Notes under the pieces: model-generated
What the model was told of the DNA's origin: nothing
The model's database searches: none
What the model saw: only the letters and a program-made list of their open reading frames with translations
Position numbers and translations under genes: made by a program
From: Actinomycetes bacterium
GTDB lineage: Bacteria; Actinomycetota; Acidimicrobiia; Acidimicrobiales; Ilumatobacteraceae
DNA length: 49,874 nt
Reading direction: 5' to 3'
Assembly (NCBI GenBank): GCA_025356335.1
Contig: JANXUF010000066.1
Coordinates: forward strand, 1 to 49,874
Part shown: one piece after another, positions 1-8,144 of the stretch
How the letters are laid out: every line of letters starts with the position of its first letter
Position numbering within the stretch: the first letter of the stretch is position 1

Positions 1-180
1 TTCACGGGACCTGCAGAAAAAGAGAATCTGACACTCGTGCTCGAAGCAACAATCCAGGGTGCCTACAGACCCCAGCACCAGTCTGAGCTACGAGCTCGCA
101 GCATCATTGAGGAACCGGGCTCGGCGAACGGCCCAAACAGATTCTCATCTACCAGGGTGCCCACCGCAAGGGGGGCATGA
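1..180 (+). CDS. possible 3' end of an unidentified gene (runs off left edge)
   Basis: Frame 1 is open from the first base to a TGA at 178-180, giving about 59 residues without a start. The tail reads like ordinary protein in its first half (Leu/Glu-rich) and is Arg/Pro/Ser-rich at the end. I do not recognise a family. It could equally be a chance open frame, since the next 300 bases look non-coding and the whole left edge is degraded. Confidence 0.2.
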   Translation, partial: FTGPAEKENLTLVLEATIQGAYRPQHQSELRARSIIEEPGSANGPNRFSSTRVPTARGA

Positions 181-476
181 CTGTCTGAGCTGGTCATTTC
201 TGATGTGCCGCGGAATCCCACTCACTCAAACCTCGCTTAGAGCTTGCTGATGTCGACGATGCGTACCGCTCAGTGTCGTTGCTGACCTGGTTGCTGACTT
301 CCGGCCTGCACAGATGCCTCTGACCTCGTGCTGGACGTGCGCTGGCGGAATCCCACCCTTTCCGCCAATGCGCTTGTGAGCGTGCTCTGCTGTTCACTGG
401 CGAAGGGTGATCAGGGTTCTGAGCTGGGGAAACGTCAAAGCGGTGTCAATGATCGTTCACCGTTGTAACTGGGTCG
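181..476. other. intergenic, degenerate; contains short repeats
   Basis: I see no convincing gene. The stretch holds two copies of CGGAATCCCAC (211-221 and 346-356) and the left copy of a sequence shared with the right edge of the window (272-358). This looks like remnant mobile-element end sequence. Confidence 0.4.
272..358 (+). repeat. left copy of a direct repeat shared with the right edge
   Basis: A 30-base block at 272-301 (core GCTGACCTGGTTGCTGACTT) recurs at 49252-49281 with 28 of 30 bases identical by eye. About 41 bases downstream is TGGCGGAATCCCACCC, which recurs as TGGCGGAATCTCACCC at 49322-49337. The spacing between the two motifs is conserved to within one base while the bases between them are not. 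The core itself contains an internal repeat of TGCTGAC. This is typical of insertion-sequence ends with several protein-binding boxes (an IS21-like arrangement is one possibility), but I cannot assign the family. Confidence 0.5.
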
Positions 477-1648
477 ATGCGTGACCGGTTGCGTGACTTG
501 GCTCTGCGAAAGGGTCGAACCTGCTTACGGGAGGTTCGAGATGCCTCGGAAACCTACGACAAAGACGATGACTCCCGTCGATGGATCGCCGCCATCGCTC
601 GTCGAGACGAGGCCGTGGCTCTGGGACAAGAATCGAAGCGAGGCGAAAGCAGATTCGGCTCCAACACAACGGTGGCTGAGTTTGCGAAATGGTGGCTCGA
701 CAACAAAGCGCGCCATCGGGTCCGCTCATCATCGCTAGATCGCAAGGCGCAGCGAGTTGGTCGGCTGGGTGAGATTGGCGAGTTCCGTTTGGTCGACGTG
801 ACAACGGAAGATCTGATCATCTGGCAATCGGCGCTGTCTCGACATTCGCGGCGACGACCGTCTCCGATACGCGTACGACTGCGCGGCAGGTCTTTGCATC
901 GGCGCGAGAACTTAACCTCATCAACGTCAATCCCGTCGAGCGGTTGAAGCCGCCGAAGGTCGTCAAGCAGGCTGGCCGAACGTTGGCGTTGAATGAGGTG
1001 AGATCGTTGCTCGAAGCGACTGACACCCATCGTTACGGGTTGGTCGTGCGCGTTCTGTTCACCACCGGGCTGCGAGTCAGCGAAGCGCTCGGGCTCTCGT
1101 GGGACGATCTCGATGTCGGTTTGGGTACAGCCACCGTTCGGCGAGCAGTCACCTATTCGACCCTTCACGGGACGACGCTCGGTCCACCGAAAACTGCTGG
1201 TGCCGCTGGCGTCCATCACCTCGCCCCCGGCTTTTTGTCGCGACTGACCGACTGGAAGAAGCGACAAGACGGCGAGCGCGTATCAAGCGGCCCGATGTGG
1301 CTGAAGCAGACCTACGAAGGATCGACAATTCGACTGGTCTTCATTACGGAGTCGGGCGGACTGGTGAGCCGGCAGCACATCGACGCGCTCCTGCGTCGGA
1401 CCGCAATCAAGATTGGACTCGACCCGAAGCATCTGGGTACGCATGTCGGACGACGTACCGTTGTCATCACGTTGTACGCCAATGGTGCCGAGTTGGCTGA
1501 TATCGCCCGACATGTCGGCCACGCAAATACGGCGACAACCGCCGGCTATGTCACATCCCTCGGCAACAGGCCTGAGAGGACGGCGAAACTGGCAGCGAGT
1601 CTGCTCGACCCGCCGCTCAAATCGCTGCCACGGCGCCGGTCGAAGTAG
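477..1648 (+). pseudogene. tyrosine recombinase/phage-type integrase, frameshifted
   Basis: Two overlapping frames together make one integrase. The first (from 477) carries the core-binding SAM-like domain, around 'TTVAEFAKWWLDNK'. The second, open from before 842 to 1648, carries the catalytic domain. Reading of the first frame loses sense at about 838-842, where a one-base change of frame restores a continuous protein ('TFAATTVSDTRTTARQVF' follows directly). The catalytic set is intact in sequence: Arg in 'GLRVSEAL', a Lys in the beta-hairpin region, the H-x-x-R box 'HVGR', the second His in 'HVGHAN', and the nucleophile Tyr in 'AGYV'. The N-terminal arm-binding part is short and unusual, so the 5' end may also be damaged. 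It probably once moved an integrative element. A programmed frameshift is possible, but I see no slippery heptamer. Confidence 0.75.
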
Positions 1649-1700
1649 CCCGACAGATCGACTTCGATTCGTCGCCAACGAGACGCCATAAAGGGTCAGA

Positions 1701-2028
1701 TCAGCCCTCAGTTTCGTTGGTGTCGCGCTGTGTGATGCGGCTGATCGCACCTTTCGTAGTTGCACTGAGACCGACGTGCAGCAGACCGTTGGTGATCTCG
1801 TTGACAACGTCCGCGACGGCGTCGAAACGCGTGTCGCGAACTTGGAGGTAGCGGTACAACTCAGACGCGGAGATCGGCCGGTGGGCAGAGTCGGCCGGTA
1901 TTGAGCAGTCGATCCACAAGCTGGCGCGGAACGCCGAGGACTTTTGCTGCTGCCGTCGGGCTCAATTCCTGTTCCTCGAGGGTGTACTCGGGGAGCGACC
2001 TCCGCACACACCAAGAGCGTGGGCCCAT
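1701..2028 (-). pseudogene. helix-turn-helix (excisionase/antitoxin-like) protein, frameshifted
   Basis: The upstream half on the minus strand (about 1870-1990) encodes 'ELSPTAAAKVLGVPRQLVDR', a typical winged-helix/MerR-like excisionase DNA-binding start: a TxxxAAxxLGVxRxxVxxLL pattern. The normal continuation, a wing and then a short helical tail, lies in another frame ('HRPISASELYRYLQ' onward) ending at 1701. The shift falls near 1885-1895, and part of the wing motif seems lost. The product would have been about 95-100 residues. Location next to a broken integrase fits an excisionase or the antitoxin half of a toxin-antitoxin pair, but no toxin gene is visible. Confidence 0.55.
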
Positions 2029-2034
2029 GCCGTC

Positions 2035-2430
2035 GTGGCGACCGAAGGCCGGTCCGAGGCGACGTCGACGGTGAGCGGCGACTTGTATCTCGGTGAGCAT
2101 GACCTCGGATGGACTCGTACCATGCGGGAACAGAGCCGCACCGTAATGTTCATGGTGACGGCGACCGTGTTGCAGATGACCCGGTCGGTGTCCGCGCTGT
2201 TCGACGTGGACGATCGTTACTCGCTCACCTTTGGCCACATTCCTTTGGCGCGTTCGATCTTCGAGGGGGCCGGTCAGTTGCAGTGGCTGTTGGCTGACGA
2301 TGAAGACCTGGCGCCAGGACCAAAGCCTGTGCTCAGCAAGCTAGAGACGATCGAACGCTGCCGGCGGCGTGCTGCTCGGGCGCTGCTTACCGTTAAAGCG
2401 AACTGGTCTCAGTTGCCTAAGGGTGCCTAA
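2035..2430 (+). CDS. hypothetical protein, probably 3'-truncated
   Basis: Open from a GTG at 2035; an ATG at 2122 would give 102 residues and may be the better start. The C-terminal two thirds looks like real protein, with helical segments such as 'LARSIFEGAGQLQWLLAD' followed by 'RCRRRAARALL'. This resembles uncharacterised all-helical proteins whose first half carries an 'R-x-x-x-E-x-A' helix. The frame ends abruptly at 2428-2430, where a regulator fragment on the other strand also ends, so I think the 3' part has been deleted. It overlaps nothing else. Function unknown. Confidence 0.4.
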   Translation: MATEGRSEATSTVSGDLYLGEHDLGWTRTMREQSRTVMFMVTATVLQMTRSVSALFDVDDRYSLTFGHIPLARSIFEGAGQLQWLLADDEDLAPGPKPVLSKLETIERCRRRAARALLTVKANWSQLPKGA

Positions 2431-2561
2431 GGGACGCTGTAGATCTGGCTGATCGCCGGTGACCAGTAGAAGAAGCGCAGGCTGCCGTCCGCCCATTTCT
2501 TGAGGTCGTACCCGGAAAGCTCCTGATCGAACGAGAGCAGCCCGAGCACCGCAAACGCGGT
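2427..2561 (-). pseudogene. N-terminal fragment of a PadR-family transcriptional regulator
   Basis: On the minus strand the frame reads 'AFAVLGLLSFDQELSGYDLK' and then 'WADGSLRFFYWSPAISQIYS', the highly conserved start of PadR winged-helix proteins. It stops at TAG (2427-2429) after about 43 residues, where a full protein would continue for about 130 more. A stop codon (TAG) lies just upstream of 'TAFAVL', so the start is also lost. It would have been transcribed in the same direction as the acyl-CoA dehydrogenases at 2649-4796 and lay downstream of them, so it may be the relic of an original local regulator. Confidence 0.7.
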
Positions 2562-2648
2562 CTACGAAGGCTCTTCCCGACGTGCCACCGTTCGACATTA
2601 CCACCGTCCTCCGCAGCCGCTCCCTGGCCGCTTGCCGCTCGCATCCAC

Positions 2649-3635
2649 TCAGACCCTGACCCCGAGGACGGCGTCGGAGACTCGGCGACGGTGGAACGTC
2701 GTCGTTCCCCATGCCGGGATAAGCGCCCACGCCTTCTTCATGAACAGCTGCAGATCGCACTCCCACGTGTAGCCGATCGCACCGTGGACCTGCAATGCGC
2801 TTCGCGCCGCCTTCACCGCCGCATCCGCCACCAGCACCTTGGCCATACTGACGTCACGCGACCGGTCGTCGTCGCCGACGGCCATCGACCACGCGGCCCT
2901 GGCGATCGCCGGTCTGGCAAACTCGACTTTCAGCAATGCGTCGGCCATCAGGTGCTTCACCGCTTGGAAGGCGCCGATCGGTTGGCCGAACTGACGCCGC
3001 TCGCGTGCGTAGTCCCCGGCGATCTCCAGCATCCGCGATGACACGCCGAGCAGGTATGCGGCAGCGCCGAGCGCTCCGGCATCGATCGCCTCCGACCATT
3101 CGATCGCCACGATTGTTCCCAGGCCCGTTGGACGGAGGATCGTCGACAGGCTGCGCCCGCCGTCGAGACCGCACACGCTCGTCAGTTGCAGTGCGGAGCG
3201 TTCGACCGCCGAGACACAATCGCCATCGCGCAGCAGCACGACATCGCTCATGCCGGCGTGAGGCACGTTCGCCTCGCCGAGCAATGCCGCTGTGACTGCC
3301 ACCGAACCGTCGGCAATCCCGGTAGCGAAGGAGGTCCCGTGCAGCGCCAATGCACCGACGGTCATCGTCTCGAACACCGGACCGGGAACCGCCGCTCTGC
3401 CGAGCTCTTCGAGCAAAAGGATCACGTCAGTGAAGTCGGCGCCCATGCCGGCGTCGGTTTCCGGCAGCATCATCGACAGCACACCCATGTCGGAGAGCCG
3501 CGCCCACAGCGCCGGATCGTGACCCGTGCCGGTGTCCCAGATCTCGCGCAGTTGCTTGGTGGTGAACTCGTTGGTCAGCATCTCCCGCAGGCTCGCGGCG
3601 AAATCGCGCTGGTCGGAACTGAAACTGAATTGCAT
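2649..3635 (-). CDS. acyl-CoA dehydrogenase, small-subunit type
   Basis: A 328-residue flavin-dependent acyl-CoA dehydrogenase-fold protein: helical N-domain ('FSSDQRDFAASLREML'), a shortened beta-domain in the middle, and a helical C-domain with 'YARERRQFGQPIGAFQAVKH' and 'LQVHGAIGYTWECDLQL'. It is shorter than the usual 380-390 residues, and the beta-domain lacks much of the normal flavin-contact sequence. This is typical of the small partner in the heteromeric acyl-CoA dehydrogenases of actinobacterial steroid breakdown (FadE28/ChsE1-like subunits). It starts 9 bases after the full-length dehydrogenase upstream, so the two are co-transcribed and probably form an alpha2beta2 enzyme. A role in alpha,beta-dehydrogenation of a bulky acyl-CoA is inferred; the substrate is unknown. 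Confidence 0.85.
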   Translation of the reverse strand: MQFSFSSDQRDFAASLREMLTNEFTTKQLREIWDTGTGHDPALWARLSDMGVLSMMLPETDAGMGADFTDVILLLEELGRAAVPGPVFETMTVGALALHGTSFATGIADGSVAVTAALLGEANVPHAGMSDVVLLRDGDCVSAVERSALQLTSVCGLDGGRSLSTILRPTGLGTIVAIEWSEAIDAGALGAAAYLLGVSSRMLEIAGDYARERRQFGQPIGAFQAVKHLMADALLKVEFARPAIARAAWSMAVGDDDRSRDVSMAKVLVADAAVKAARSALQVHGAIGYTWECDLQLFMKKAWALIPAWGTTTFHRRRVSDAVLGVRV

Positions 3636-3644
3636 CGTTGTTCC

Positions 3645-4796
3645 TCAGGCTCTCGGCAGGTTCAGTACGCGGTCGGCGATGATGTTGCGCTGGATCTCGT
3701 TGGTGCCCGCGTAGATCGGCCCGCTGAGGCTGAACAGGAATCCGTCGACCCACGACTCATAAGGCCCATCCGTCCGTTCGGCACCAGGACCGAGTAGCTG
3801 CAGCGCGAGTTCGTGGGCGCGCACGTCCATCTCGCTCCAGAAGATCTTGTTGAGGCTCGATTCGCTGCCGATGTGGCCGCCTTCGAGCAGCTTGGTGACA
3901 GTCATCGCGGTGTGCAGTTTGTAGCCCTCGGCCTGCATCCACAGGTCGGTGACGGCGTCGCGCATCGTGTCGTCGTCGAGGTCGCCAACCTGTTTCCAGA
4001 GCTCGATCAGACGGTCGACGGCGACGTTGAAACGGGCAGGACTGCGCAGGCTGACGCCGCGCTCAAACCCGGCTGCGGCCATCGCCACGTTCCAGCCCTT
4101 GCCCGGCTCGCCGAGGGTGTTGGCGACGGGGACGTGTACGTCGTCGAAGAAGATCTCGGCGAAGCCGGCATCGCCGTCGAGTTGGGCGATCGGGCGAACG
4201 GTGATACCCGGCGTGTCCAACGGGATGAGGATGAACGTCAGACCCCTGTGGCGAATGGATTCCGGGTCTGTGCGGAAGATCCCGAAGCACCAGTCGGCCC
4301 ACGCTGCCCGACTCGCCCACGTCTTCTGCCCGTCGAGGATCCACTCGGTCCCGTCGTCGCTCAGGCGTCCCTTACTGCGGATGCTGGCGAGGTCGCTTCC
4401 GGCGTCCGGCTCACTCCACGCCTGCGCCCAGATCTCCCTACTCGACGCCATCGCCGGCAGGTAGCGCGCCTTCTGCGCCTCGGTCCCAACCTCGATGATC
4501 GTCGGCCCGAGCAGGAAGATGCCGTTCTGACTGACCCTGCCCGGCGCCCCGCTTCGCCAGTACTCCTCCTCGAAGATCAGCCATTTGAGATAGTCGGCAC
4601 CACGACCGCCGTACTCCACCGGCCAACTGACGGCCGACCATCCCGCTTCGAACAGCAGGCCCTCCCACTGTCGGTGCAGTTCGAATCCTTCCGCCGTGTC
4701 GAAGCTCGGCAACGGTGTCGCCGGCACGTTCGCCTGCAACCATTGGCGAGCTTCGGCGCGGAACGATTTCTCGTCTTCCGTCTCGGTCAGGTCCAT
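3645..4796 (-). CDS. acyl-CoA dehydrogenase, catalytic-subunit type
   Basis: A 383-residue full-length acyl-CoA dehydrogenase. The flavin/substrate motif 'QAWSEPDAGSDLAS' is at about 125-138, 'DGQKTWASRAAWADW' at about 155-169, and the C-terminal 'GPIYAGTNEIQRNIIADR' is complete. The Glu of the common YEGT motif is Ala here (YAGT). The likely catalytic base is instead Glu245 in 'AAGFERGVS', as in FadE29/ChsE2-like and isovaleryl-type enzymes. First gene of a two-gene minus-strand operon with the small subunit. Its ATG is only 48 bases from the GTG of the divergent DUF35 gene, so both operons share one control region. Electrons would go to the fused ETF at 36380. Confidence 0.88.
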   Translation of the reverse strand: MDLTETEDEKSFRAEARQWLQANVPATPLPSFDTAEGFELHRQWEGLLFEAGWSAVSWPVEYGGRGADYLKWLIFEEEYWRSGAPGRVSQNGIFLLGPTIIEVGTEAQKARYLPAMASSREIWAQAWSEPDAGSDLASIRSKGRLSDDGTEWILDGQKTWASRAAWADWCFGIFRTDPESIRHRGLTFILIPLDTPGITVRPIAQLDGDAGFAEIFFDDVHVPVANTLGEPGKGWNVAMAAAGFERGVSLRSPARFNVAVDRLIELWKQVGDLDDDTMRDAVTDLWMQAEGYKLHTAMTVTKLLEGGHIGSESSLNKIFWSEMDVRAHELALQLLGPGAERTDGPYESWVDGFLFSLSGPIYAGTNEIQRNIIADRVLNLPRA

Positions 4797-4844
4797 TACT
4801 GTGATGTTATCATTTACATCATTAAAATCTCAGCGCTCCCACGG
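4797..4844. promoter_or_regulatory. 48-bp divergent promoter with AT-rich dyad
   Basis: The short gap between the divergent dehydrogenase and DUF35 genes is strikingly AT-rich. It contains an inverted repeat TGATGT (4802-4807) and ACATCA (4816-4821) around TATCATTT. It belongs to a family of ATC/GAT dyads found at many operon heads in this window. There is no room for separate promoters, so both transcripts likely start within or beside the dyad with very short leaders. Confidence 0.5.
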
Positions 4845-5309
4845 GTGCCGATCGTCGATGGCTGGTTCACCGACGATCAGGACGCTCCAACACTGATCGG
4901 CTCGAAATGCCCCGTCTGCGGGACCTATGTGTTCCCCCCGCGTGACGGTGACTGCCCGAGTCCGACCTGCGAATCGGCAACCCTCGACCGCACACCGATG
5001 TCCCGACGCGGAACCATCTGGAGCTACACCGAGAATCGTTACACGCCGCCGGCGCCGTTCGTCTCGACGACCACGCCGTTCGAGCCGTACGCCCTCGCCG
5101 CAGTGTCGTTGAAACACGAGGGTCTTGTCGTCCTCGGGCGAGTGGCCCGCGGCGTCCTCGCCGCCGATCTGCACGTCGGCATGGAGATGCAACTGGAAAT
5201 CGACGATGCACACGCCGACGACGAGAGCCAGTACGTCGTCTATGCCTGGGCACCGGCCACCCCGCGCGTCGCCTCGACGGGCGAAGCGAAGCATGGAGCA
5301 CCGTCGTGA
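4845..5309 (+). CDS. DUF35 / zinc-ribbon OB-fold protein
   Basis: 154 residues from a GTG that immediately precedes 'PIVDGWFTDDQDAPTLIG'; the longer open frame upstream runs through the opposite dehydrogenase gene and is not credible. Residues of about 20-42 form a rubredoxin-like zinc ribbon, 'KCPVCGTYVFPPRDGDCPSP' plus Cys, giving a C-x2-C then C-x4-C arrangement. It is followed by an OB-fold beginning 'GTIWSYTENRYTPPAPF'. Such proteins pair with thiolase-fold enzymes: ChsH2/Ltp2 in steroid side-chain cleavage, and the archaeal thiolase/HMG-CoA synthase complex. The thiolase-fold gene follows directly with a GTGA overlap, so translation is coupled and a complex is likely. Confidence 0.85.
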   Translation: MPIVDGWFTDDQDAPTLIGSKCPVCGTYVFPPRDGDCPSPTCESATLDRTPMSRRGTIWSYTENRYTPPAPFVSTTTPFEPYALAAVSLKHEGLVVLGRVARGVLAADLHVGMEMQLEIDDAHADDESQYVVYAWAPATPRVASTGEAKHGAPS

Positions 5310-6523
5310 ATGACGCCAAGGACATCGCCATCCTCGGCGTCGGCATGCACCCGTGGGGCAAGTGGGGTAGGGACTTCACCGAATACGGCATGGTCGCGGC
5401 ACGAGCTGCGCTTGCCGACGCGAACATCGAATGGAAGGACATCCAGTACGTCGCCGGCGCGGACACGATCCGTAACGGCTATCCCGGATTCGTCGCCGGG
5501 GCGACGTTCGCCCAGAAGCTCGGCTGGAACGGCGTACGCATCAGCAGCAGCTATGCCGCATGTGCGTCAGGCGCGCAGGCGCTCGACTCCGCGAGGGCGC
5601 AGATCCTCGCCGGATTCTGCGATGTCGCCTTGGTCATCGGCGCCGACACGACACCGAAGGGTTTCTTCGCGCCTGTCGGTGGCGGGGACCGCAAGAACGA
5701 CCCGGACTGGCAGCGCTTCCATGTGCTCGGGGCGACGAACCCGGTGTACTTCGCGCTGTTCGCCAGGCGGCGTATGGACATGTACGGCGCCACGGCGGCG
5801 GATTTCGCTCAGGTCAAGGTGAAGAACAGCCGGCACGGTTTGAACAATCCGAACGCCCGGTTCAAGAAGGAGAGCACCGTCGAGGACGTACTCAACAGTC
5901 CCGTCGTCAGCGACCCGTTGCGCCTGCTCGACATCTGCGCGACCAGTGACGGTGCTGCGGCGATGGTCGTGTGCAGCATGGACTTCGCCCGCAGGCACCT
6001 GAACAAAGACGGCGGAACCACCGACGGTCTGTGCCGGGTCAAGGCCGTCGGCACCGTCACCCCGCGCTATCCGCAGAGCATCCTCGAACTGCCGGACATC
6101 GCCAGCGATTCGACGGCCGTTGTTCCGGCGCCAGATCGCAAGTACAAGGACTCGATCGCCTGGAGCGCATACGAGCAGGCAGGCATCGGGCCGGAGGACA
6201 TCAGCCTCGCCGAGGTCTACGACCTGTCGACCGCGCTGGAACTCGACTGGTACGAACACATCGGACTGTGCGCGGAAGGCGAAGCCGAAGGACTGCTGCG
6301 CTCGGGCGCGACGACGATCGGCGGCCGCATCCCGGTCAACCCGAGCGGCGGCTTGGCCTGCTTCGGCGAGGCGATCCCGGCGCAGGCGATCTCACAGGTG
6401 TGCGAACTCGTCTGGCAATTGCGCGGCCAGGCCGGCGACCGCCAGGTCGAGGGCGCGACCGTCGGCATCACCGCCAACCAGGGTTTGTTCGGTCACGGCA
6501 GTTCGGTCGTCGTCGCCCGCTGA
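5306..6523 (+). CDS. thiolase-fold enzyme of the lipid-transfer (SCP-x/Ltp) group
   Basis: 405 residues, GTG start overlapping the DUF35 stop. The thiolase nucleophile region is visible as 'SYAACASGAQALD', and 'NPSGGLACFGEAIPA' occupies the place of the second active-site loop. The usual GHPxGA histidine is absent, because GEAIPA stands there. The C-terminal Cys-Gly-Gly motif is replaced by 'GLFGHGSS'. This pattern suggests chemistry other than ordinary thiolysis; the Ltp2-type retro-aldol cleavage of steroid side chains, which also needs a DUF35 partner, is the closest known model. I infer an acyl-CoA C-C lyase acting after the divergent dehydrogenase pair. A hydratase gene of the MaoC type, normal in the steroid cluster, is not seen here. 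Confidence 0.8.
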   Translation: MNDAKDIAILGVGMHPWGKWGRDFTEYGMVAARAALADANIEWKDIQYVAGADTIRNGYPGFVAGATFAQKLGWNGVRISSSYAACASGAQALDSARAQILAGFCDVALVIGADTTPKGFFAPVGGGDRKNDPDWQRFHVLGATNPVYFALFARRRMDMYGATAADFAQVKVKNSRHGLNNPNARFKKESTVEDVLNSPVVSDPLRLLDICATSDGAAAMVVCSMDFARRHLNKDGGTTDGLCRVKAVGTVTPRYPQSILELPDIASDSTAVVPAPDRKYKDSIAWSAYEQAGIGPEDISLAEVYDLSTALELDWYEHIGLCAEGEAEGLLRSGATTIGGRIPVNPSGGLACFGEAIPAQAISQVCELVWQLRGQAGDRQVEGATVGITANQGLFGHGSSVVVAR

Positions 6524-6599
6524 GGCGGCGCATTTCCTCGCAGGCCGGCGGCTTCACCACACAGCTCTTCACCACAGCAACAGACATTGGGGGATTGCC

Positions 6600-7499
6600 A
6601 TGGGCAATGCACATCTCATCCGCACACTCGTCTTCGTCGGCGGGCACAACCCCGACCGCATCCGGTCGATCGCCGAGAGCGGACCGGACGCCGTCTGTAT
6701 CGACCTCGAGGACTCGACACCGCTCCGCTTCAAGAACGAGGCGCGGGCAGGATTCCGTGACGCCGCCAAGGTCATCGCCTCGATCGGCGCGTATGTCTTC
6801 GCCCGAACCAACATGCCATCGACCGGGATGGCCGACGACATCGACGCGTGCATGTGCCCGGAGCTCCACTGCCTCAGCGTCCCCAAGGTCGAAAGCGCCC
6901 AGCAGGTCGTCGACTTCGTGGCGATGATCGAGGAGGCGGAGCAAGGTCACGGCCTCGAGGTAGGCTCGGTACTCGTCCGTCCGATCATCGAGACCGCACA
7001 TGGTGTGCGGATGGCCTACGAGATCGCTGACGCCTCGCCGCGAGTCGCCTACCTCGGCGGCGTCGAGGGTGGTGTCTTCGGTGACCTCGGCGGGCAGCTC
7101 GGCTACCAGCAGACCGATACTGGTACGGAGACGCTGTACCTACGGAGCAAGATCCTCGTCGATGTGCGCGCCGCCGGCGTCCCGTTCCCGATCGGTGGCG
7201 GCATGACGGCGCGCAAGGATGGCGAGGGTGCCAGGGAGTTCGCCGCCGAGAACCGCATGCTCGGCTACAGCGGCGTGCACTGTGGGACGTTGCCGGAGAT
7301 GATCGCCGCGTCCAACGAGGTGTTCACTCCCGCACGTGAGGAACTCGATGGCTGGCTGGAGATCCTCCCGACTTTGGAGGCAGCCGAAGCCGAGGGCCTG
7401 CAGGTCGCCCATGTCGGCGACAAGGTCTACGACCTCGTCGGCCTGGTCAGGGTCCGCGAACAGCTCACCCTCGCCCGCCGCCTCGGCATCATCGACTAG
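6600..7499 (+). CDS. HpcH/HpaI-CitE family lyase (copy 1)
   Basis: 299 residues, ATG after a purine-rich GGGGGATT ribosome site. TIM-barrel CoA-lyase motifs are present: 'DAVCIDLEDSTPLRF' (acidic metal ligand region, 30-44), 'FARTN' substrate arginine, 'RPIIETAHG' with the second Glu ligand, and 'GDLGGQLGYQQTDTGTETLY'. Known relatives cleave (3S)-citramalyl-CoA, malyl-CoA or beta-methylmalyl-CoA into a small acyl-CoA and pyruvate or glyoxylate. It is the last gene of the DUF35/thiolase operon, 76 bases after it. Of the four copies in the window this is the most divergent at the C-terminus: it lacks the 'VIHPxxVxVVNE' motif and has 'GVHCGTLPEMIAASNEVFTP' instead. Confidence 0.85.
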   Translation: MGNAHLIRTLVFVGGHNPDRIRSIAESGPDAVCIDLEDSTPLRFKNEARAGFRDAAKVIASIGAYVFARTNMPSTGMADDIDACMCPELHCLSVPKVESAQQVVDFVAMIEEAEQGHGLEVGSVLVRPIIETAHGVRMAYEIADASPRVAYLGGVEGGVFGDLGGQLGYQQTDTGTETLYLRSKILVDVRAAGVPFPIGGGMTARKDGEGAREFAAENRMLGYSGVHCGTLPEMIAASNEVFTPAREELDGWLEILPTLEAAEAEGLQVAHVGDKVYDLVGLVRVREQLTLARRLGIID

Positions 7500-7542
7500 C
7501 AGTAGGGCCCGTCGTCGCCCCGTCTCGCCCTGCGCTCGATCG

Positions 7543-7583
7543 TTTGTGCAGTTGAGCCACGTGACGTGGGTGTTGTGCACAAA
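7543..7583. terminator. hairpin between convergent genes
   Basis: Outer arms TTTGTGCA (7543-7550) and TGCACAAA (7576-7583) enclose inner arms CCACGT (7557-7562) and ACGTGG (7564-7569). It lies between convergent genes ending at 7499 and 7620 and has no U-tract on either side. It could act in both directions or be a dispersed palindromic repeat. Confidence 0.5.
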
Positions 7584-7619
7584 TCGCGGGGAGCGGCCGG
7601 TGTCAGGCGAGGAGGGCGG

Positions 7620-8057
7620 TCAGGCGAGGGGACCGACGTCTGTCAACTCGACGAGGTTGCCGGACGGATCGTTGATGAAGGCCGTACGGACGCGAACGCC
7701 GAAGTCCTCGCGTGACTGTGGGCTGCGGGCGAGCGTTCCGCCGCGCTCCTCGATCGAGTGGACGCGCTCGTCGAAGTCGTCAGAGAGCAGGTACATGGCG
7801 ATGTGGGCCGCGCCGCCGGCAACCTTGCCGGGCATCTCGGCGACTTCGCTCAGATGCAGTTGCAGATCACCGACGCGGAACCACGCACCCTTGCCGCTGA
7901 CCCCAGGCCGCGGCAACTCAGGAAGTCCGAGGATGTCCGCATAGAAGTGCCTCGCCGCAACGAGGTCGGTGACCAACAGATTGACGTGGCTGAAGCCGCT
8001 GATGGTCCTCGTCGGTTCGGTGGTCAGACCGGTGGTTTCGTCGGTGGTCGTGCTCAT
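7620..8057 (-). CDS. VOC (glyoxalase/bleomycin-resistance) family protein
   Basis: 145 residues when started at the ATG at 8057 ('MSTTTDETTG'); the frame extends further upstream, but that part would cover the promoter. Two beta-alpha-beta-beta-beta modules are recognisable: 'FSHVNLLVTDLVAARHFYAD' (first His ligand), 'AHIAMYLLSD' (second His) and 'NDPSGNLVELTD' (Glu ligand), the usual VOC metal set. The family includes glyoxalase I, methylmalonyl-CoA epimerase, extradiol dioxygenases and resistance proteins. Sequence alone does not decide. In a CoA-ester pathway an epimerase or a ring-cleaving role is plausible. Single gene, divergent from the amidohydrolase at 8145. Confidence 0.75.
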   Translation of the reverse strand: MSTTTDETTGLTTEPTRTISGFSHVNLLVTDLVAARHFYADILGLPELPRPGVSGKGAWFRVGDLQLHLSEVAEMPGKVAGGAAHIAMYLLSDDFDERVHSIEERGGTLARSPQSREDFGVRVRTAFINDPSGNLVELTDVGPLA

Positions 8058-8061
8058 AGCT

Positions 8062-8075
8062 CTATGATTACATAG
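8062..8075. promoter_or_regulatory. AT-rich dyad between divergent VOC and amidohydrolase genes
   Basis: CTATG-ATTA-CATAG is a perfect 5-bp-arm dyad, placed 5 bases from the VOC start and 70 bases from the amidohydrolase start. On the minus strand it reads AATCTATGTAATCATAG, related to the ATCTATATGAT element at 9602 and 45182. Confidence 0.45.
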
Positions 8076-8144
8076 ATTGAGATGCTGGAGAAGCGTCCGG
8101 TGGACGGCCAGCCGCAAACACAACGTCAACAGGGGAGCACCGAC

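Noticed and set aside
1099..1500. A separate gene inside the integrase relic
   Set aside because: It is out of frame with the catalytic motifs and has no similarity that I recognise.
3813..5309. A 498-codon open frame on the plus strand covering the dehydrogenase and DUF35 genes
   Set aside because: Only the part from 4845 has protein motifs. The rest is the complementary strand of the acyl-CoA dehydrogenase gene, a common effect of high GC.
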